From: Clostridium scatologenes
GTDB lineage: Bacteria; Bacillota; Clostridia; Clostridiales; Clostridiaceae
Assembly: GCF_000968375.1 (NCBI RefSeq)
Contig: NZ_CP009933.1
Location: 1,798,001-1,862,000, forward strand
Direction: 5' to 3'
Length of the DNA: 64,000 nt
Shown here: piece after piece, positions 26,489 through 35,514 of the stretch
How the letters are laid out: each line of letters starts with the position of its first letter
Numbering within the stretch: position 1 is the first letter of the stretch
Made by a program: the position numbers and the translations under genes
Notes under the pieces: generated by a model
Databases searched by the model: none
What the model saw: the letters and a program-made list of their open reading frames with translations, nothing else
What the model was told of the DNA's origin: nothing

Positions 26489-27865
26489 TTAAATATTAAA
26501 AACATCATTATAAAAACTTTTTTCTTCTTTTATTTTGGATATTTTATCCAAAATAATTGGAATTCCATTTTTTATATTTTCTATATTAGCTCTTGCTATA
26601 CTTATTTTTAGAATATTATCATTGAAATAGTCTTTCAAGTAATTTTTTTCTGCATCTCCTAAATATATATTACTACTGTATCTAAGCTCTTTAATAATAT
26701 TACTCACATTTATCTTCTCTATTAATTCAATACAAGCAAAAAATCCAGTATCAGGGACATGACATTTTAAATAATGCATATTTGCCTGTGTTAATTCTTT
26801 TTTTACTAAATTCATTCTTTCAAAATAAGTTTTTCTAATTTTTTTAACATGTGCTTTAAACATACCACTTTTTATATAAATTTCCAAGGCTCCTTGAGAT
26901 AATACTGAAGTACTTAAATCTGCCCACTTCTTATATTCTTTAAACACATTTGTTAAAATTTTAGGCAATACCACTGCTGCAATTCTAAGTCCTGGTAGTA
27001 ATATTTTTGAAAAACTTTTTAAATATATTACTCTCGAGGAAATATCATCATAATACATAGGATAAGAATTGCTCTTAATTTCTAAATCAGCAAGGTAATC
27101 ATCTTCTATTATGTATACATCATATTTTTCTGCCAACTTCAAGATTTGCTTTTTTTCTTCACCAGAATAGCTTGTTCCTAATGGATTATGAAATCTTGGT
27201 ATAGTATAAAAGCACTTTATATTACAATTTGCAAACCTTCTTTCAAGTTCATCTAAATTTATACCTTTAAAATTTCTCTGAATACCAATAACACGATCAT
27301 TACTAAATTCTAATGATTTTAATCCTCCATTATAAGTAGGTTGTTCTACAAGTACATTATTTTTTCCATTAGGAAAAGGCATGTTAAATAAAATATTTAT
27401 TGCTTGTTGAGAACCAGAAGTTATAAAGATGTTTTCTTCACTACAAAATATTTGATATTCTTCAAATTCCTCTTTAATCACACTTATTAAATTTGGAAGA
27501 CCTTGGGGATCTGAATAATCAAAAAGAGTTTGCTTATATATATCTATTGCTTTGTTTAAACAATGTTGAAATTCCTCATAAGGCAATATTCCTTTATCTG
27601 GAGCTGCTGAAGAAAAGTCTATTATGTTAGAATGCAGATTTCTATTTAACTCACCATTATTTTTAACTAAATAATATCCACTCTGTGGTATTGAATATAC
27701 TATGTGTTCTTTTTCCAGTTCATCATAAGCTCTAACTACTGTCATTTTACTACAATTAAATTTTTCAGATAACATTCTCACTGTAGGAAGCTTTTGTTTA
27801 TATTTCAAATTTTTATTTTCAACTTCATTTATTATGTAATTTACAATATCATTATATTTGCTCAT
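26489..27865 (-). CDS. MocR-type regulator: GntR helix fused to aminotransferase domain
   Basis: 458 residues. Residues 1-70 are a GntR winged helix (YKQKLPTVRMLSEKFNCSKM, then VVRAYDELE); residues about 90-440 are a fold type I aminotransferase domain with SFSKILLPGLRIA containing the PLP lysine. MocR proteins sense an amine or PLP-related ligand rather than catalyse transamination. It is divergent from the nitroreductase operon, and the shared gap contains a TTGTAC-based palindrome, so it likely controls that operon and itself. The ligand cannot be read from sequence. Confidence 0.85.
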   Translation of the reverse strand: MSKYNDIVNYIINEVENKNLKYKQKLPTVRMLSEKFNCSKMTVVRAYDELEKEHIVYSIPQSGYYLVKNNGELNRNLHSNIIDFSSAAPDKGILPYEEFQHCLNKAIDIYKQTLFDYSDPQGLPNLISVIKEEFEEYQIFCSEENIFITSGSQQAINILFNMPFPNGKNNVLVEQPTYNGGLKSLEFSNDRVIGIQRNFKGINLDELERRFANCNIKCFYTIPRFHNPLGTSYSGEEKKQILKLAEKYDVYIIEDDYLADLEIKSNSYPMYYDDISSRVIYLKSFSKILLPGLRIAAVVLPKILTNVFKEYKKWADLSTSVLSQGALEIYIKSGMFKAHVKKIRKTYFERMNLVKKELTQANMHYLKCHVPDTGFFACIELIEKINVSNIIKELRYSSNIYLGDAEKNYLKDYFNDNILKISIARANIENIKNGIPIILDKISKIKEEKSFYNDVFNI

Positions 27866-27886
27866 TTACACACCTTCTTTTATACT

Positions 27887-27900
27887 TTGTACCAGTACAA
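27887..27900. promoter_or_regulatory. probable MocR operator
   Basis: Perfect palindrome TTGTAC-CA-GTACAA just upstream of the regulator gene. A half site TTGTACCA recurs about 60 bases away at 27950. MocR proteins commonly bind spaced repeats of such half sites in divergent promoters. Confidence 0.6.
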
Positions 27901-28084
27901 TCATTACTTTCATCTATTGTATTATATTAAATTATATTTTACACTTTAATTGTACCACATTGTAAAAGTAATAAGAATATATTCGTGTAATGCATCTATT
28001 CTTAAATTTTATAAAAAATATGGATTTTTTATAAGAACTATTATTATTCTTAAAACAAATTTCTTAAATATAGGAGGTATCTAC

Positions 28085-28624
28085 ATGCTTAATGAAATAA
28101 AAACACGTAGAAGTATAAGAAAATATCTAAATAAACCTATAGAAGATGAAAAAATTATTGAATTACTTGAGAGTGCAAGACTTGCACCTTCTGGTAGTAA
28201 TACACAACCCTGGCATTTTATTGTGGTAAAATCTGAATCCATGAAAAAAAGATTAGCTGAAGCATCCCACAATCAAAAATGGATGATGTCTGCTCCTGTT
28301 TTTATTGTATGCGTTGCAGATATAAGTTGTAGAATAAAAGAAAGCACACATATGCATTTAGACGAAAAGAGTGCTGAAGAGGAAGTTAAACAAATAATCA
28401 GAGATACTTCTATTGCCATAGAACACATTGCACTTCAAGCTAGCAATTTGAATTTAGGTACTTGCTGGGTAGCATGGTTTACTCAAAATGACATTAGACC
28501 AATACTAAATATACCTTCTGATAAATATGTAATTAGTATTCTTACTATTGGATATTCAGACGAAGAGCCAAAACCCCGCCCAAGAAAAAAACTTGAAGAA
28601 ATAGTCCATTATGAAAGTTGGTAA
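28085..28624 (+). CDS. nitroreductase family FMN protein
   Basis: 179 residues. N-terminal IKTRRSIRKYLNKP and LAPSGSNTQPWHFIVV supply FMN-phosphate contacts; a late LGTCWVAWF block is typical of the family. It should be an FMN-dependent NAD(P)H oxidoreductase; the substrate is unknown. The ATG follows GGAGGT at good spacing; any longer upstream reading is not supported. First gene of a three-gene operon controlled from the MocR promoter region. Confidence 0.87.
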   Translation: MLNEIKTRRSIRKYLNKPIEDEKIIELLESARLAPSGSNTQPWHFIVVKSESMKKRLAEASHNQKWMMSAPVFIVCVADISCRIKESTHMHLDEKSAEEEVKQIIRDTSIAIEHIALQASNLNLGTCWVAWFTQNDIRPILNIPSDKYVISILTIGYSDEEPKPRPRKKLEEIVHYESW

Positions 28625-28652
28625 AATCAATATTAAAGGAGGTACTAAATTT

Positions 28653-28943
28653 ATGTACATTTTACTTTTAAAATATATAAAACCTATTGAAGAAATTGAA
28701 AAAGCATTAAATTCTCATATAAATTATTTAGAAAAATATTATTCTCTAAAAAAATTTATATGTTCTGGAAGACAAAATCCACGAACAGGTGGAGTCATAC
28801 TATGTAATGCTAAAAATCTCAATGAAGTAAATGAAATAATAAAAGAAGACCCTTTTTACTCACAAAAAATTGCTAATTATGAAATAATCGAATTTTTACC
28901 TACAAAATATGATGAAAAATTTAAATGTTTTATAAATGAATAA
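28653..28943 (+). CDS. YciI-like protein
   Basis: 96 residues, one alpha/beta ferredoxin-like YCII domain (PF03795): FMYILLLKYIKPIEEIEKAL, an FICSGRQNPRTGGVILC core and EDPFYSQKIANYEIIEF with the family's D-P-F. Related proteins are small dehydratases/halohydrolases or of unknown role. 28 bases after the nitroreductase with AAAGGAGG before its ATG. Confidence 0.8.
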   Translation: MYILLLKYIKPIEEIEKALNSHINYLEKYYSLKKFICSGRQNPRTGGVILCNAKNLNEVNEIIKEDPFYSQKIANYEIIEFLPTKYDEKFKCFINE

Positions 28944-28957
28944 AAGGAGTGTATTCT

Positions 28958-29890
28958 ATGATAAAAAAGATGAATTTTGATCATATTCCTGAAATACAAA
29001 GAATAGATAAAATATGTTTTAAAGCCAGTGCTCCAAGAAGAGCTGAAGGAATTAAAGCTTATATAGAAAAAAGCAATAATGCTAGCATTGTATATGAGCT
29101 TAATGACAAAGTTGTAGGCTATAACTTCATACACACCTGGGGTAACTTTGGATGGTTTGGCAGCTTTGGAGTTGATCCTTTATATGGGGGACAGGGTATT
29201 GGTAAAGAACTGCTTAATTATACAATAAAATTTTTAAAAGAAGATGCAAAAGTTGAAAACATTGGCCTTTACACCATGCCAGAATCCAGTTATAATGTAG
29301 GATTATATATGAATATGGGGTTTAAACCTCTTAAGCTTTCTTTGAACATGAAAAAACAACTTAATGATAGTTCTAACCTTTCTTACTGCCCTAAATATGA
29401 AATAACAAACATAGATGTTTCTAATGAAGAAACTTATTTAAAGTTAAAAGAAGATATAAAAGCTCTTTCCAATAAAATATCCAATGGTTTGGATTTATCT
29501 TCCCAGCTTTACTTAATAAAATATAATAATTTTGGAACTACTTTTGTATTAAAACAAAACGATGAATTTAAAGGCTTTGCTTTATGCCATCATAAAAGTA
29601 TAAGAGAAGATATAACTGATTGTTTAGAAATAACCCTTCTTTGCATAAGTTCTGATGTTAACTATAAAGATGCTTTAGATTCATTACTATATCACTGTAT
29701 AAAATATGCAAAAAGCATAAATTACAAAAGTATATCAATAAATTGTACTACTTACAACTATGATATCTGTACTTATTTGCTTCATAACCATAAATTTAAA
29801 ATAGAGCAGCCTAGACTCATTTTAATTATGGGAAATGAAAACTATATTAGTGATTTCAATGGCATAATTTTGTGCAGATGGGCTGGATAA
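28958..29890 (+). CDS. GNAT acetyltransferase, two-domain
   Basis: 310 residues. The N-terminal half is a normal GNAT domain with the acetyl-CoA loop DPLYGGQGIGKELL at about residues 73-86. The C-terminal half (from about 150) looks like a second, degenerate GNAT fold without a clear Q/R-x-x-G-x-G/A loop. Substrate unknown. The ATG with AAGGAG upstream is preferred over a GTG three codons before. Last gene of the nitroreductase/YciI operon, ending 4 bases before a convergent LysR gene. Confidence 0.78.
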   Translation: MIKKMNFDHIPEIQRIDKICFKASAPRRAEGIKAYIEKSNNASIVYELNDKVVGYNFIHTWGNFGWFGSFGVDPLYGGQGIGKELLNYTIKFLKEDAKVENIGLYTMPESSYNVGLYMNMGFKPLKLSLNMKKQLNDSSNLSYCPKYEITNIDVSNEETYLKLKEDIKALSNKISNGLDLSSQLYLIKYNNFGTTFVLKQNDEFKGFALCHHKSIREDITDCLEITLLCISSDVNYKDALDSLLYHCIKYAKSINYKSISINCTTYNYDICTYLLHNHKFKIEQPRLILIMGNENYISDFNGIILCRWAG

Positions 29891-29894
29891 AAAA

Positions 29895-30785
29895 TCACCA
29901 ATTACAACAGTGCTTCAAGGTAATTTCTATTAGTTTACTCATTGGTTGAGATATTTTTTTATCTTTATGATAAACAAGTTGAGTATGGAAATCATTAGAG
30001 GACCTCGGAAGTTCCACTCCTTTAAGGCTTCCCTGCTCAATTTCACTTTCAACAGCATAAAATGGCAATAATGATATTCCTAGACCATTCATGACACACT
30101 TCTTTGCAGCTTCTATGCTTGAAAATTCTAATGGATTTTCATATTTAATTTTCTTTTGCCTTAAATAATTCTCAAAAAATATCCTAAAACTGCACCCCTT
30201 CTCACTAAATATAATAGGCTCTTTTGCCCTACTATTTTTAGCATTGGAATATAGGAAATTTAAATCTACTTCTGATGCTGAAATAAACATCATCTTCTCA
30301 TCTTTTAAATTTCTAATCACTAAATCCTCATCTGTAATTTGCTGTTCAATAGTAAAAATAACATCTAATTCACCATTGTGCAGCCTTTTCCTTAAATCAC
30401 TGCAAATTGAATTTTTTAAAATAATATTTACTTTAGGAAAAGTTCTTCTATATTCCTTTAAAATTTCTCCTAATCTATATATGGATAAGGATTCTCCTGC
30501 TCCTATGACTAAATCCCCAGATATACAATTGTTATTTTCTGATATATTCTCAATGTCTTTATAAATTTCTAACAGTTGTCTTACCTTAGGTAATAATCTT
30601 TTACCTGCATCAGTTAAAACAATTTTCTTTCCAAGACGATCAAATACTACTACACCTAATTCATTTTCCAATATTTGAATATGAGCTGTTATAGTAGATT
30701 GAGCATATCCCAAATATTCAGCAGCCTTTGTAAATCCACCTAATTCAACAATAGTTAAAAAAGTTTGTAATTGTCTTATTTCCAT
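29895..30785 (-). CDS. LysR-family transcriptional regulator
   Basis: 296 residues: an N-terminal winged helix (EIRQLQTFLTIVELGGFTKA, then SQSTITAHI-type block) and a periplasmic-binding-like effector domain from about residue 90. It is divergent from the DJ-1/PfpI gene, 176 bases apart, and likely activates or represses it. The effector is unknown. Confidence 0.87.
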   Translation of the reverse strand: MEIRQLQTFLTIVELGGFTKAAEYLGYAQSTITAHIQILENELGVVVFDRLGKKIVLTDAGKRLLPKVRQLLEIYKDIENISENNNCISGDLVIGAGESLSIYRLGEILKEYRRTFPKVNIILKNSICSDLRKRLHNGELDVIFTIEQQITDEDLVIRNLKDEKMMFISASEVDLNFLYSNAKNSRAKEPIIFSEKGCSFRIFFENYLRQKKIKYENPLEFSSIEAAKKCVMNGLGISLLPFYAVESEIEQGSLKGVELPRSSNDFHTQLVYHKDKKISQPMSKLIEITLKHCCNW

Positions 30786-30961
30786 CTATCCTCATCCCTT
30801 ACCATATATAGTATAACTTTATAATATTATATTATCATATATTTCGATTATTTATTTCAATTATTTCAATTTTACTGATGATACATCTCAATGGTATACT
30901 CTAAGCATGTTAGATCATGATCTTCACATAATATAGTAAGTTATTAAGGAGATGTTGTATT

Positions 30962-31540
30962 ATGAAAAAAATATTATTACTTTTAGCCAACGGATTTGAA
31001 GCAGTAGAAGCTAGCGTTTTTACAGATGTTCTCGGATGGAATAAACTTGAAGGAGATGGCACTACAACTTTGGTAACTGCCGGAATGAGAGAAAGGTTAA
31101 AATGCACCTGGAATTTCACAGTAATTCCTGAAATGCTATTAAGTGAAGTAAATGTAGAAGAGTTTGATGCTCTTGCTATACCAGGTGGATTTGAAGAAGC
31201 TGGCTTTTATGAAGATGCTTTTAGTGAGGATTTTCTAAATTTAATAAGAGAATTTGATGTGGCAGGTAAAATAATAGCCTCCATTTGTGTTGCTGCACTA
31301 CCAATTGGAAAAAGTGGAGTTTTAAATGGTAGAAATGCCACAACCTATAATTTAGGTAAAAGGCAAAAGCAATTATCTGAATTTGGAGTAAATGTCATTC
31401 CTGATAAGCCAATTGTCATAGATAAAAACATAATAACTTCCTATAACCCTTCCACTGCTTTTAATGTAGCCTTTAAGCTTTTAGAATTACTTACCTCTAA
31501 AGAAAATTGTGATAACGTAAAAAGATTGATGGGATTTTAA
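30962..31540 (+). CDS. DJ-1/PfpI family protein
   Basis: 192 residues. The nucleophile elbow is IASICVAALP with Cys109, and the early NGFEAVEA supplies the conserved glutamate that makes a DJ-1 type oxidation-sensitive cysteine. Possible roles are glyoxalase III/deglycase-like or redox stress function; peptidase activity is unlikely from sequence. It is probably regulated by the divergent LysR protein. RBS AAGGAGATG. Confidence 0.83.
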   Translation: MKKILLLLANGFEAVEASVFTDVLGWNKLEGDGTTTLVTAGMRERLKCTWNFTVIPEMLLSEVNVEEFDALAIPGGFEEAGFYEDAFSEDFLNLIREFDVAGKIIASICVAALPIGKSGVLNGRNATTYNLGKRQKQLSEFGVNVIPDKPIVIDKNIITSYNPSTAFNVAFKLLELLTSKENCDNVKRLMGF

Positions 31541-31560
31541 TAAATAATAGATATATAACA

Positions 31561-31609
31561 AGGTACTTTTGAAAGATAAAATCCCTACAAAAATCTTTCA
31601 AAAGTACCT
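31561..31609. terminator. bidirectional terminator
   Basis: 17-base perfect arms starting AGGTACTTTTGAAAGAT around a 15-base loop, between the convergent DJ-1 and VanW genes. Confidence 0.8.
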
Positions 31610-31630
31610 ATTTATAATTGTTACAAAATT

Positions 31631-32941
31631 TTATTTTACATAATCATCACTATTTATTTCCTGTCTTGAAACCTCTTTTCCATCTACATAAGTGACTTTA
31701 TAAGCTTTCGCTGTACATATTGTTTTTCCACCTTTGCTTATGGTTTTAATATTATTTACAAGATCATAGGTTTTTTTAGTTAATTCAGAATTAGAAAAAA
31801 TATTAAATGTTATATCCTTGTCCTTTACTATACACTCTATATATATAGGATAATCTAGTGTGTTTTTAAACTTATAATCTATATTACCGTAATCTACAGT
31901 TGCATCCATTCCAAGTCCTACATAACTAACAGGTATATTATGGTGATCTCTTTCTATTGGTGTTATGCCAGCTCTTACCACCGCATTATGAAGTGTGCTT
32001 GATACTTGACATACTCCACCACCTAAACCTGACTCTAATTTATCACCTACAATGATTGTTGCAGCTTTATATCCTTTTTTTTCTGTTCTTTCTCCCACTA
32101 TATTATTAAAACTAAACTTACTCTTTGGCATTATAGTAATACCATTTAACGCTTTTGCGGCTACATTAATATTATTAACCCTGCTATCTGAAGAAGAAGT
32201 AAAATTAGTATTAAAGCTAGATATTTTAGTATCAATTTTTTGTAAATCTGATTTTTTTGCAGAAGGTTCTACTCTTTTAAGTGAAGCATTAACTACTACA
32301 TCCTTAATAGCCTTGTTGCTGATTCCTGCATCAATATCCTTAATGAGTTTATCTTTGTCTAGTTCTTGTCCATCTTTTTCTGGTGTAACTTTAAATTCAT
32401 CATTTTTATTCTTAGTTATCTTGGCATCTACTGGTTTTTTATCAAATTGTTGTTGAATTTTAGATACAGTATCTTCAATTTCATTTTTATCATAACTATA
32501 TTTTAAACTAAACTGCTTTTCCTTAGCACTTCTTATAATCTTATATTTATCATTAGTATTACCCTTGTCTTTTCCATACTTAAAGGCATCTTTTACAGTA
32601 TCCTCTATATTGTAATTTATATTTAACTTTGAATAGTTTATTGTATATACTTTATCTTCAATTTTAATCACTATATTTTTTTTAAATATTTCATTTATAT
32701 AGTTACGCTTTAATGCAGCCACAGCCTCTTCACTAGTCTTTCCACTTAACTTTATGCCTTCTACTTTAACTCCTGGATATATAAGTTTATCATACTTATT
32801 AACCCAAAAATGTATCCATGATATACGTATAATATAAATTAATATAGCAAGTATACACAAAGATCTTGCCATTTTCTTTTTATTTACCTTTAATTTTGGC
32901 TTTTTAGTCCTTTTTTCCTTATTGTCTATACTTTCTACCAT
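31631..32941 (-). CDS. VanW family protein with peptidoglycan-binding-like domain
   Basis: 436 residues. A membrane anchor at about 26-46, a PG_binding_4-like region at about 55-215 (GVKVEGIKLSGKTSEEA), then a VanW domain with FNNIVGERTEKKGYKAA and LGGGVCQVSSTLHNAVVRAG. VanW was named from vancomycin-resistance clusters, but its biochemical role is unknown. No van ligase or other resistance gene is nearby, so this is a housekeeping wall-associated protein. The C-terminal region from 350 is a short beta-rich tail. Monocistronic. Confidence 0.87.
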   Translation of the reverse strand: MVESIDNKEKRTKKPKLKVNKKKMARSLCILAILIYIIRISWIHFWVNKYDKLIYPGVKVEGIKLSGKTSEEAVAALKRNYINEIFKKNIVIKIEDKVYTINYSKLNINYNIEDTVKDAFKYGKDKGNTNDKYKIIRSAKEKQFSLKYSYDKNEIEDTVSKIQQQFDKKPVDAKITKNKNDEFKVTPEKDGQELDKDKLIKDIDAGISNKAIKDVVVNASLKRVEPSAKKSDLQKIDTKISSFNTNFTSSSDSRVNNINVAAKALNGITIMPKSKFSFNNIVGERTEKKGYKAATIIVGDKLESGLGGGVCQVSSTLHNAVVRAGITPIERDHHNIPVSYVGLGMDATVDYGNIDYKFKNTLDYPIYIECIVKDKDITFNIFSNSELTKKTYDLVNNIKTISKGGKTICTAKAYKVTYVDGKEVSRQEINSDDYVK

Positions 32942-32981
32942 TTATTACTGTAAATCCTCCTAAAAATTAAAAATCAATTTA

Positions 32982-33019
32982 GATGGAATTTTACTGTAAA
33001 TTATCGGTAAAATCCCATC
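32982..33019 (-). terminator. terminator of the BlaR1-like gene
   Basis: GATGG-x-ATTTTAC and GTAAAAT-x-CCATC arms with a short loop, followed on the minus strand by a T-rich run, 40 bases after the stop codon of the M56 gene. Confidence 0.65.
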
Positions 33020-33058
33020 AAATTATATTAATTTCATTGATCTACATTTATTATACTA

Positions 33059-34891
33059 CTATTGGACAACTTTTTCTTTAAGTTTATTGAATTCTTTTGT
33101 TGAAGGATATCCTTTATCTAAACTTAATCCTTTCTCTATTGATTGTAGTGCAGCTTTTTTATCCTTGGCCTTTATTTGCGCATCTGCTAAATAGTACCAA
33201 TAAAATCCTGCTTTAGGCATTTCTTTTACCTTTTGTTCATAGTAAGGTACAACTGATTGTTTGAAATAATTATAATAAAGCTCTTGCGCTGGAACAAAAG
33301 TTTTTCCATTCCATTTTAAAACATCTACCCTATAAGCCTCTCCAGTATCATGCATCCATATAGCTATGGCTTTTGACTTTTTTCCTGGAATACTTAGTAT
33401 ATCTAACTTAGAATAATATATATCTTCATTTGAAATTTTATTTAATAGATTGTTATTCCATCTATATACTGAAAGTTGTGCTGCAGTTCCTCCAATTCTT
33501 CTGTTTAAAAATATCTCATTTTGTCCATCTCCATCTATGTCTTCCGTCAAGATTGAATCTAGTTTATAACCTTCTCCAGATTCATCTAAAGCCTTGGTCC
33601 AATTTACTCCAACTTTTTTCAGAACTAGTATATTTATTTTCTCACCTTCTCCAGCTAATTTGTAAGCACTTACAATCTCATCTTTACCATCATTATCCAA
33701 ATCCTTTATAAAAACATTATCAGCTTCTTTTGTAGTTTCTGTAGTTACTATATTTGAATTCTTAGGCAAAAACTTTTTAACTATATTAACACAATTCTCT
33801 TTACTTTCTTGGGTTTGCAATAAATTTCCTTCACTTTTCAATGTGGTAGCCTTAGTAGGTGAATTGGTTAAACCAATCATACCCAAAGCTACCAAAATGC
33901 AAATTGGTATTGATGTCCATTTATATGATGTTCTTTTAAAATTTTTTATCATAATTATCCTCCTCTTTATATTTGACTCACTATTTATTATTCCTGTAGT
34001 TCCAGGAATCCATTTATTACGAGAAACAAAACTTGCTAAACTTATAATTGTTTTTCCATATTGTTTTTGTTCTTCATTTTCTAAATGAGATAGTACATAA
34101 GCATCACAAACTAACTCACAGTCTTCCCACATTTTATGAAAAGAAAACCATATTATAGGGTTAAACCAATTAACTACACCACAAAATATCATTATCCAAC
34201 TTGTAAATACATCTTTTCTTCTAAAATGTGAAAGTTCATGCAGAAAAATAAATTTTTTTTCTTCAAAAGAAAGTTTATTTATTAAATCTGGGTTAATTAA
34301 AACTTTAGGTTTAATTAATCCAAAAAGTGCTGGTGTACCTGCATATCTATCATAAACAATTGGTATAAATTTAGAAATTTTCATAATGGATTTGCATTTT
34401 TCAAATACTTTAATTGTATTTGCATCTTTACAAATAGGCTGCTTATTTACTTTTACAAAAAGTAATCCATTTATGAAGAATATGACAACTGATGCTAAAA
34501 CAACTCCTATAATCCATATTATACTTGCTATATTAAAGTAATATTTAAAATTCTTATCCTTTGTTTCTTTTAAATCACTTTTTGTTTCCGTTTTAACTTT
34601 TAAAACTTTGTTAATATTTTGGGTATTATATACCTGATTATTGCTATTTTTTAATAAACTTTGAGATATTTCAACCCTTTCAGTTACTACATCCATATTA
34701 AATTTGCTTAGTGGAGTTTCAAAACCACTAGGTACAATCAATCTTATAATAAGTAAAAACCAGATGTAATATTGCCACGTAACGTTAAGTTTTGTTTTAA
34801 ATAATTTTTTTACAATTAAAATTATAATTGCAATTATGCTAGCTGTAGCTGATGATAAAACCACCATTTTAAATATAGAAGAAAGTTCCAT
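33059..34891 (-). CDS. BlaR1/MecR1-like M56 metallopeptidase with calcium-loop repeats and TPR tail
   Basis: 610 residues. N-terminal four membrane helices and an M56 zinc peptidase with H218-ELS-H222 and a further acidic ligand region (EDCELVCDAYV). In BlaR1 the outside part is a penicillin-binding sensor; here, after the last helix (about 325-343), residues about 390-470 instead carry FG-GAP/VCBS-type acidic loops (D397-L-D-N-D-G and D451-I-D-G-D-G), and the tail (about 545-610) has a TPR-like repeat. It pairs with the blaI-like gene 16 bases upstream. The likely role is to sense an outside signal other than a beta-lactam and cut the repressor. Confidence 0.83.
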   Translation of the reverse strand: MELSSIFKMVVLSSATASIIAIIILIVKKLFKTKLNVTWQYYIWFLLIIRLIVPSGFETPLSKFNMDVVTERVEISQSLLKNSNNQVYNTQNINKVLKVKTETKSDLKETKDKNFKYYFNIASIIWIIGVVLASVVIFFINGLLFVKVNKQPICKDANTIKVFEKCKSIMKISKFIPIVYDRYAGTPALFGLIKPKVLINPDLINKLSFEEKKFIFLHELSHFRRKDVFTSWIMIFCGVVNWFNPIIWFSFHKMWEDCELVCDAYVLSHLENEEQKQYGKTIISLASFVSRNKWIPGTTGIINSESNIKRRIIMIKNFKRTSYKWTSIPICILVALGMIGLTNSPTKATTLKSEGNLLQTQESKENCVNIVKKFLPKNSNIVTTETTKEADNVFIKDLDNDGKDEIVSAYKLAGEGEKINILVLKKVGVNWTKALDESGEGYKLDSILTEDIDGDGQNEIFLNRRIGGTAAQLSVYRWNNNLLNKISNEDIYYSKLDILSIPGKKSKAIAIWMHDTGEAYRVDVLKWNGKTFVPAQELYYNYFKQSVVPYYEQKVKEMPKAGFYWYYLADAQIKAKDKKAALQSIEKGLSLDKGYPSTKEFNKLKEKVVQ

Positions 34892-34907
34892 ATAAAATCA
34901 CCTCCTT

Positions 34908-35282
34908 CTATTTCTTTTTTCCATCTAATATTTTTTTCAATTCTTCTATTTCTTCTCCTGACAATTTTTCATCCTTTAAAAAATTAGAAATCAATAAGTG
35001 TATTGAGCCATCATAGACTTTTTTAATAAAAGACTTCGTTTCCACTCTCTTACATTCATCTTCAGATATCTTAGGAGAATATAAATAGAAAGGTTCTGTT
35101 TTTTTTACTTCAATGGCATCTTTATTTACCAATCTGCTAATAAGGGTATGAACAGTCTTAGGACTCCATGAAATATACTCTTTTAAAGCTTCAATTATTT
35201 CACTAGAAGTAACTGGATATTTTCTCCATAAAACTTTCATCACCTCCCATTCTGAATCTGATATTTTAGGCATTTCCTTCAA
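34908..35282 (-). CDS. BlaI/MecI family repressor
   Basis: 124 residues, winged helix (KISDSEWEVMKVLWRKYPVT, then WSPKTVHTLISRLVNK) and a dimerisation tail. It should repress its own operon at the TACA/TGTA palindromes just upstream, and be cleaved when the M56 partner is activated. No beta-lactamase or penicillin-binding protein gene adjoins it, so the regulated targets are elsewhere or only itself. A TTG start with AGGAGG 8 bases before it is used; the ATG three codons on is the alternative. Confidence 0.88.
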   Translation of the reverse strand: MKEMPKISDSEWEVMKVLWRKYPVTSSEIIEALKEYISWSPKTVHTLISRLVNKDAIEVKKTEPFYLYSPKISEDECKRVETKSFIKKVYDGSIHLLISNFLKDEKLSGEEIEELKKILDGKKK

Positions 35283-35302
35283 AGTTTTTCCCTCCTTTAC
35301 AT

Positions 35303-35362
35303 ACTACAATTGTAGTCTTTATTTTATAATTTCATACTACACTTGTAGTCTGTATTTGTCAA
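35303..35362 (-). promoter_or_regulatory. blaI promoter with two BlaI operators
   Basis: On the minus strand TTGACA (35357-35362) and TAGTAT (35334-35339) are 17 bases apart. Two palindromes ACTACAN2TGTAGT lie at 35303-35316 and 35336-35349, centred 33 bases apart, one over the -10 region and one downstream. Their TACA/TGTA halves match the BlaI/MecI operator type. Confidence 0.85.
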
Positions 35363-35450
35363 TATATTCTACTAAATTATTTTTGTTTCTTTTTATTAAA
35401 TGAATTTCAAATTTTAAAATTTAATTTTTAAAACAATTTATTGAACATTA

Positions 35451-35500
35451 AAGGGATTGAAAGTAAATTGTTCTTCATTCCAATTTACCTTCAATCCCTT
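35451..35500 (-). terminator. terminator after the GT39 gene
   Basis: AAGGGATTGA-aa-GTAAATTG and CAATTTAC-ct-TCAATCCCTT. Strikingly similar to the palindrome at 37732-37780 on the other side of the GT39 gene. Confidence 0.7.
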
Positions 35501-35514
35501 CTACAATAATAATT

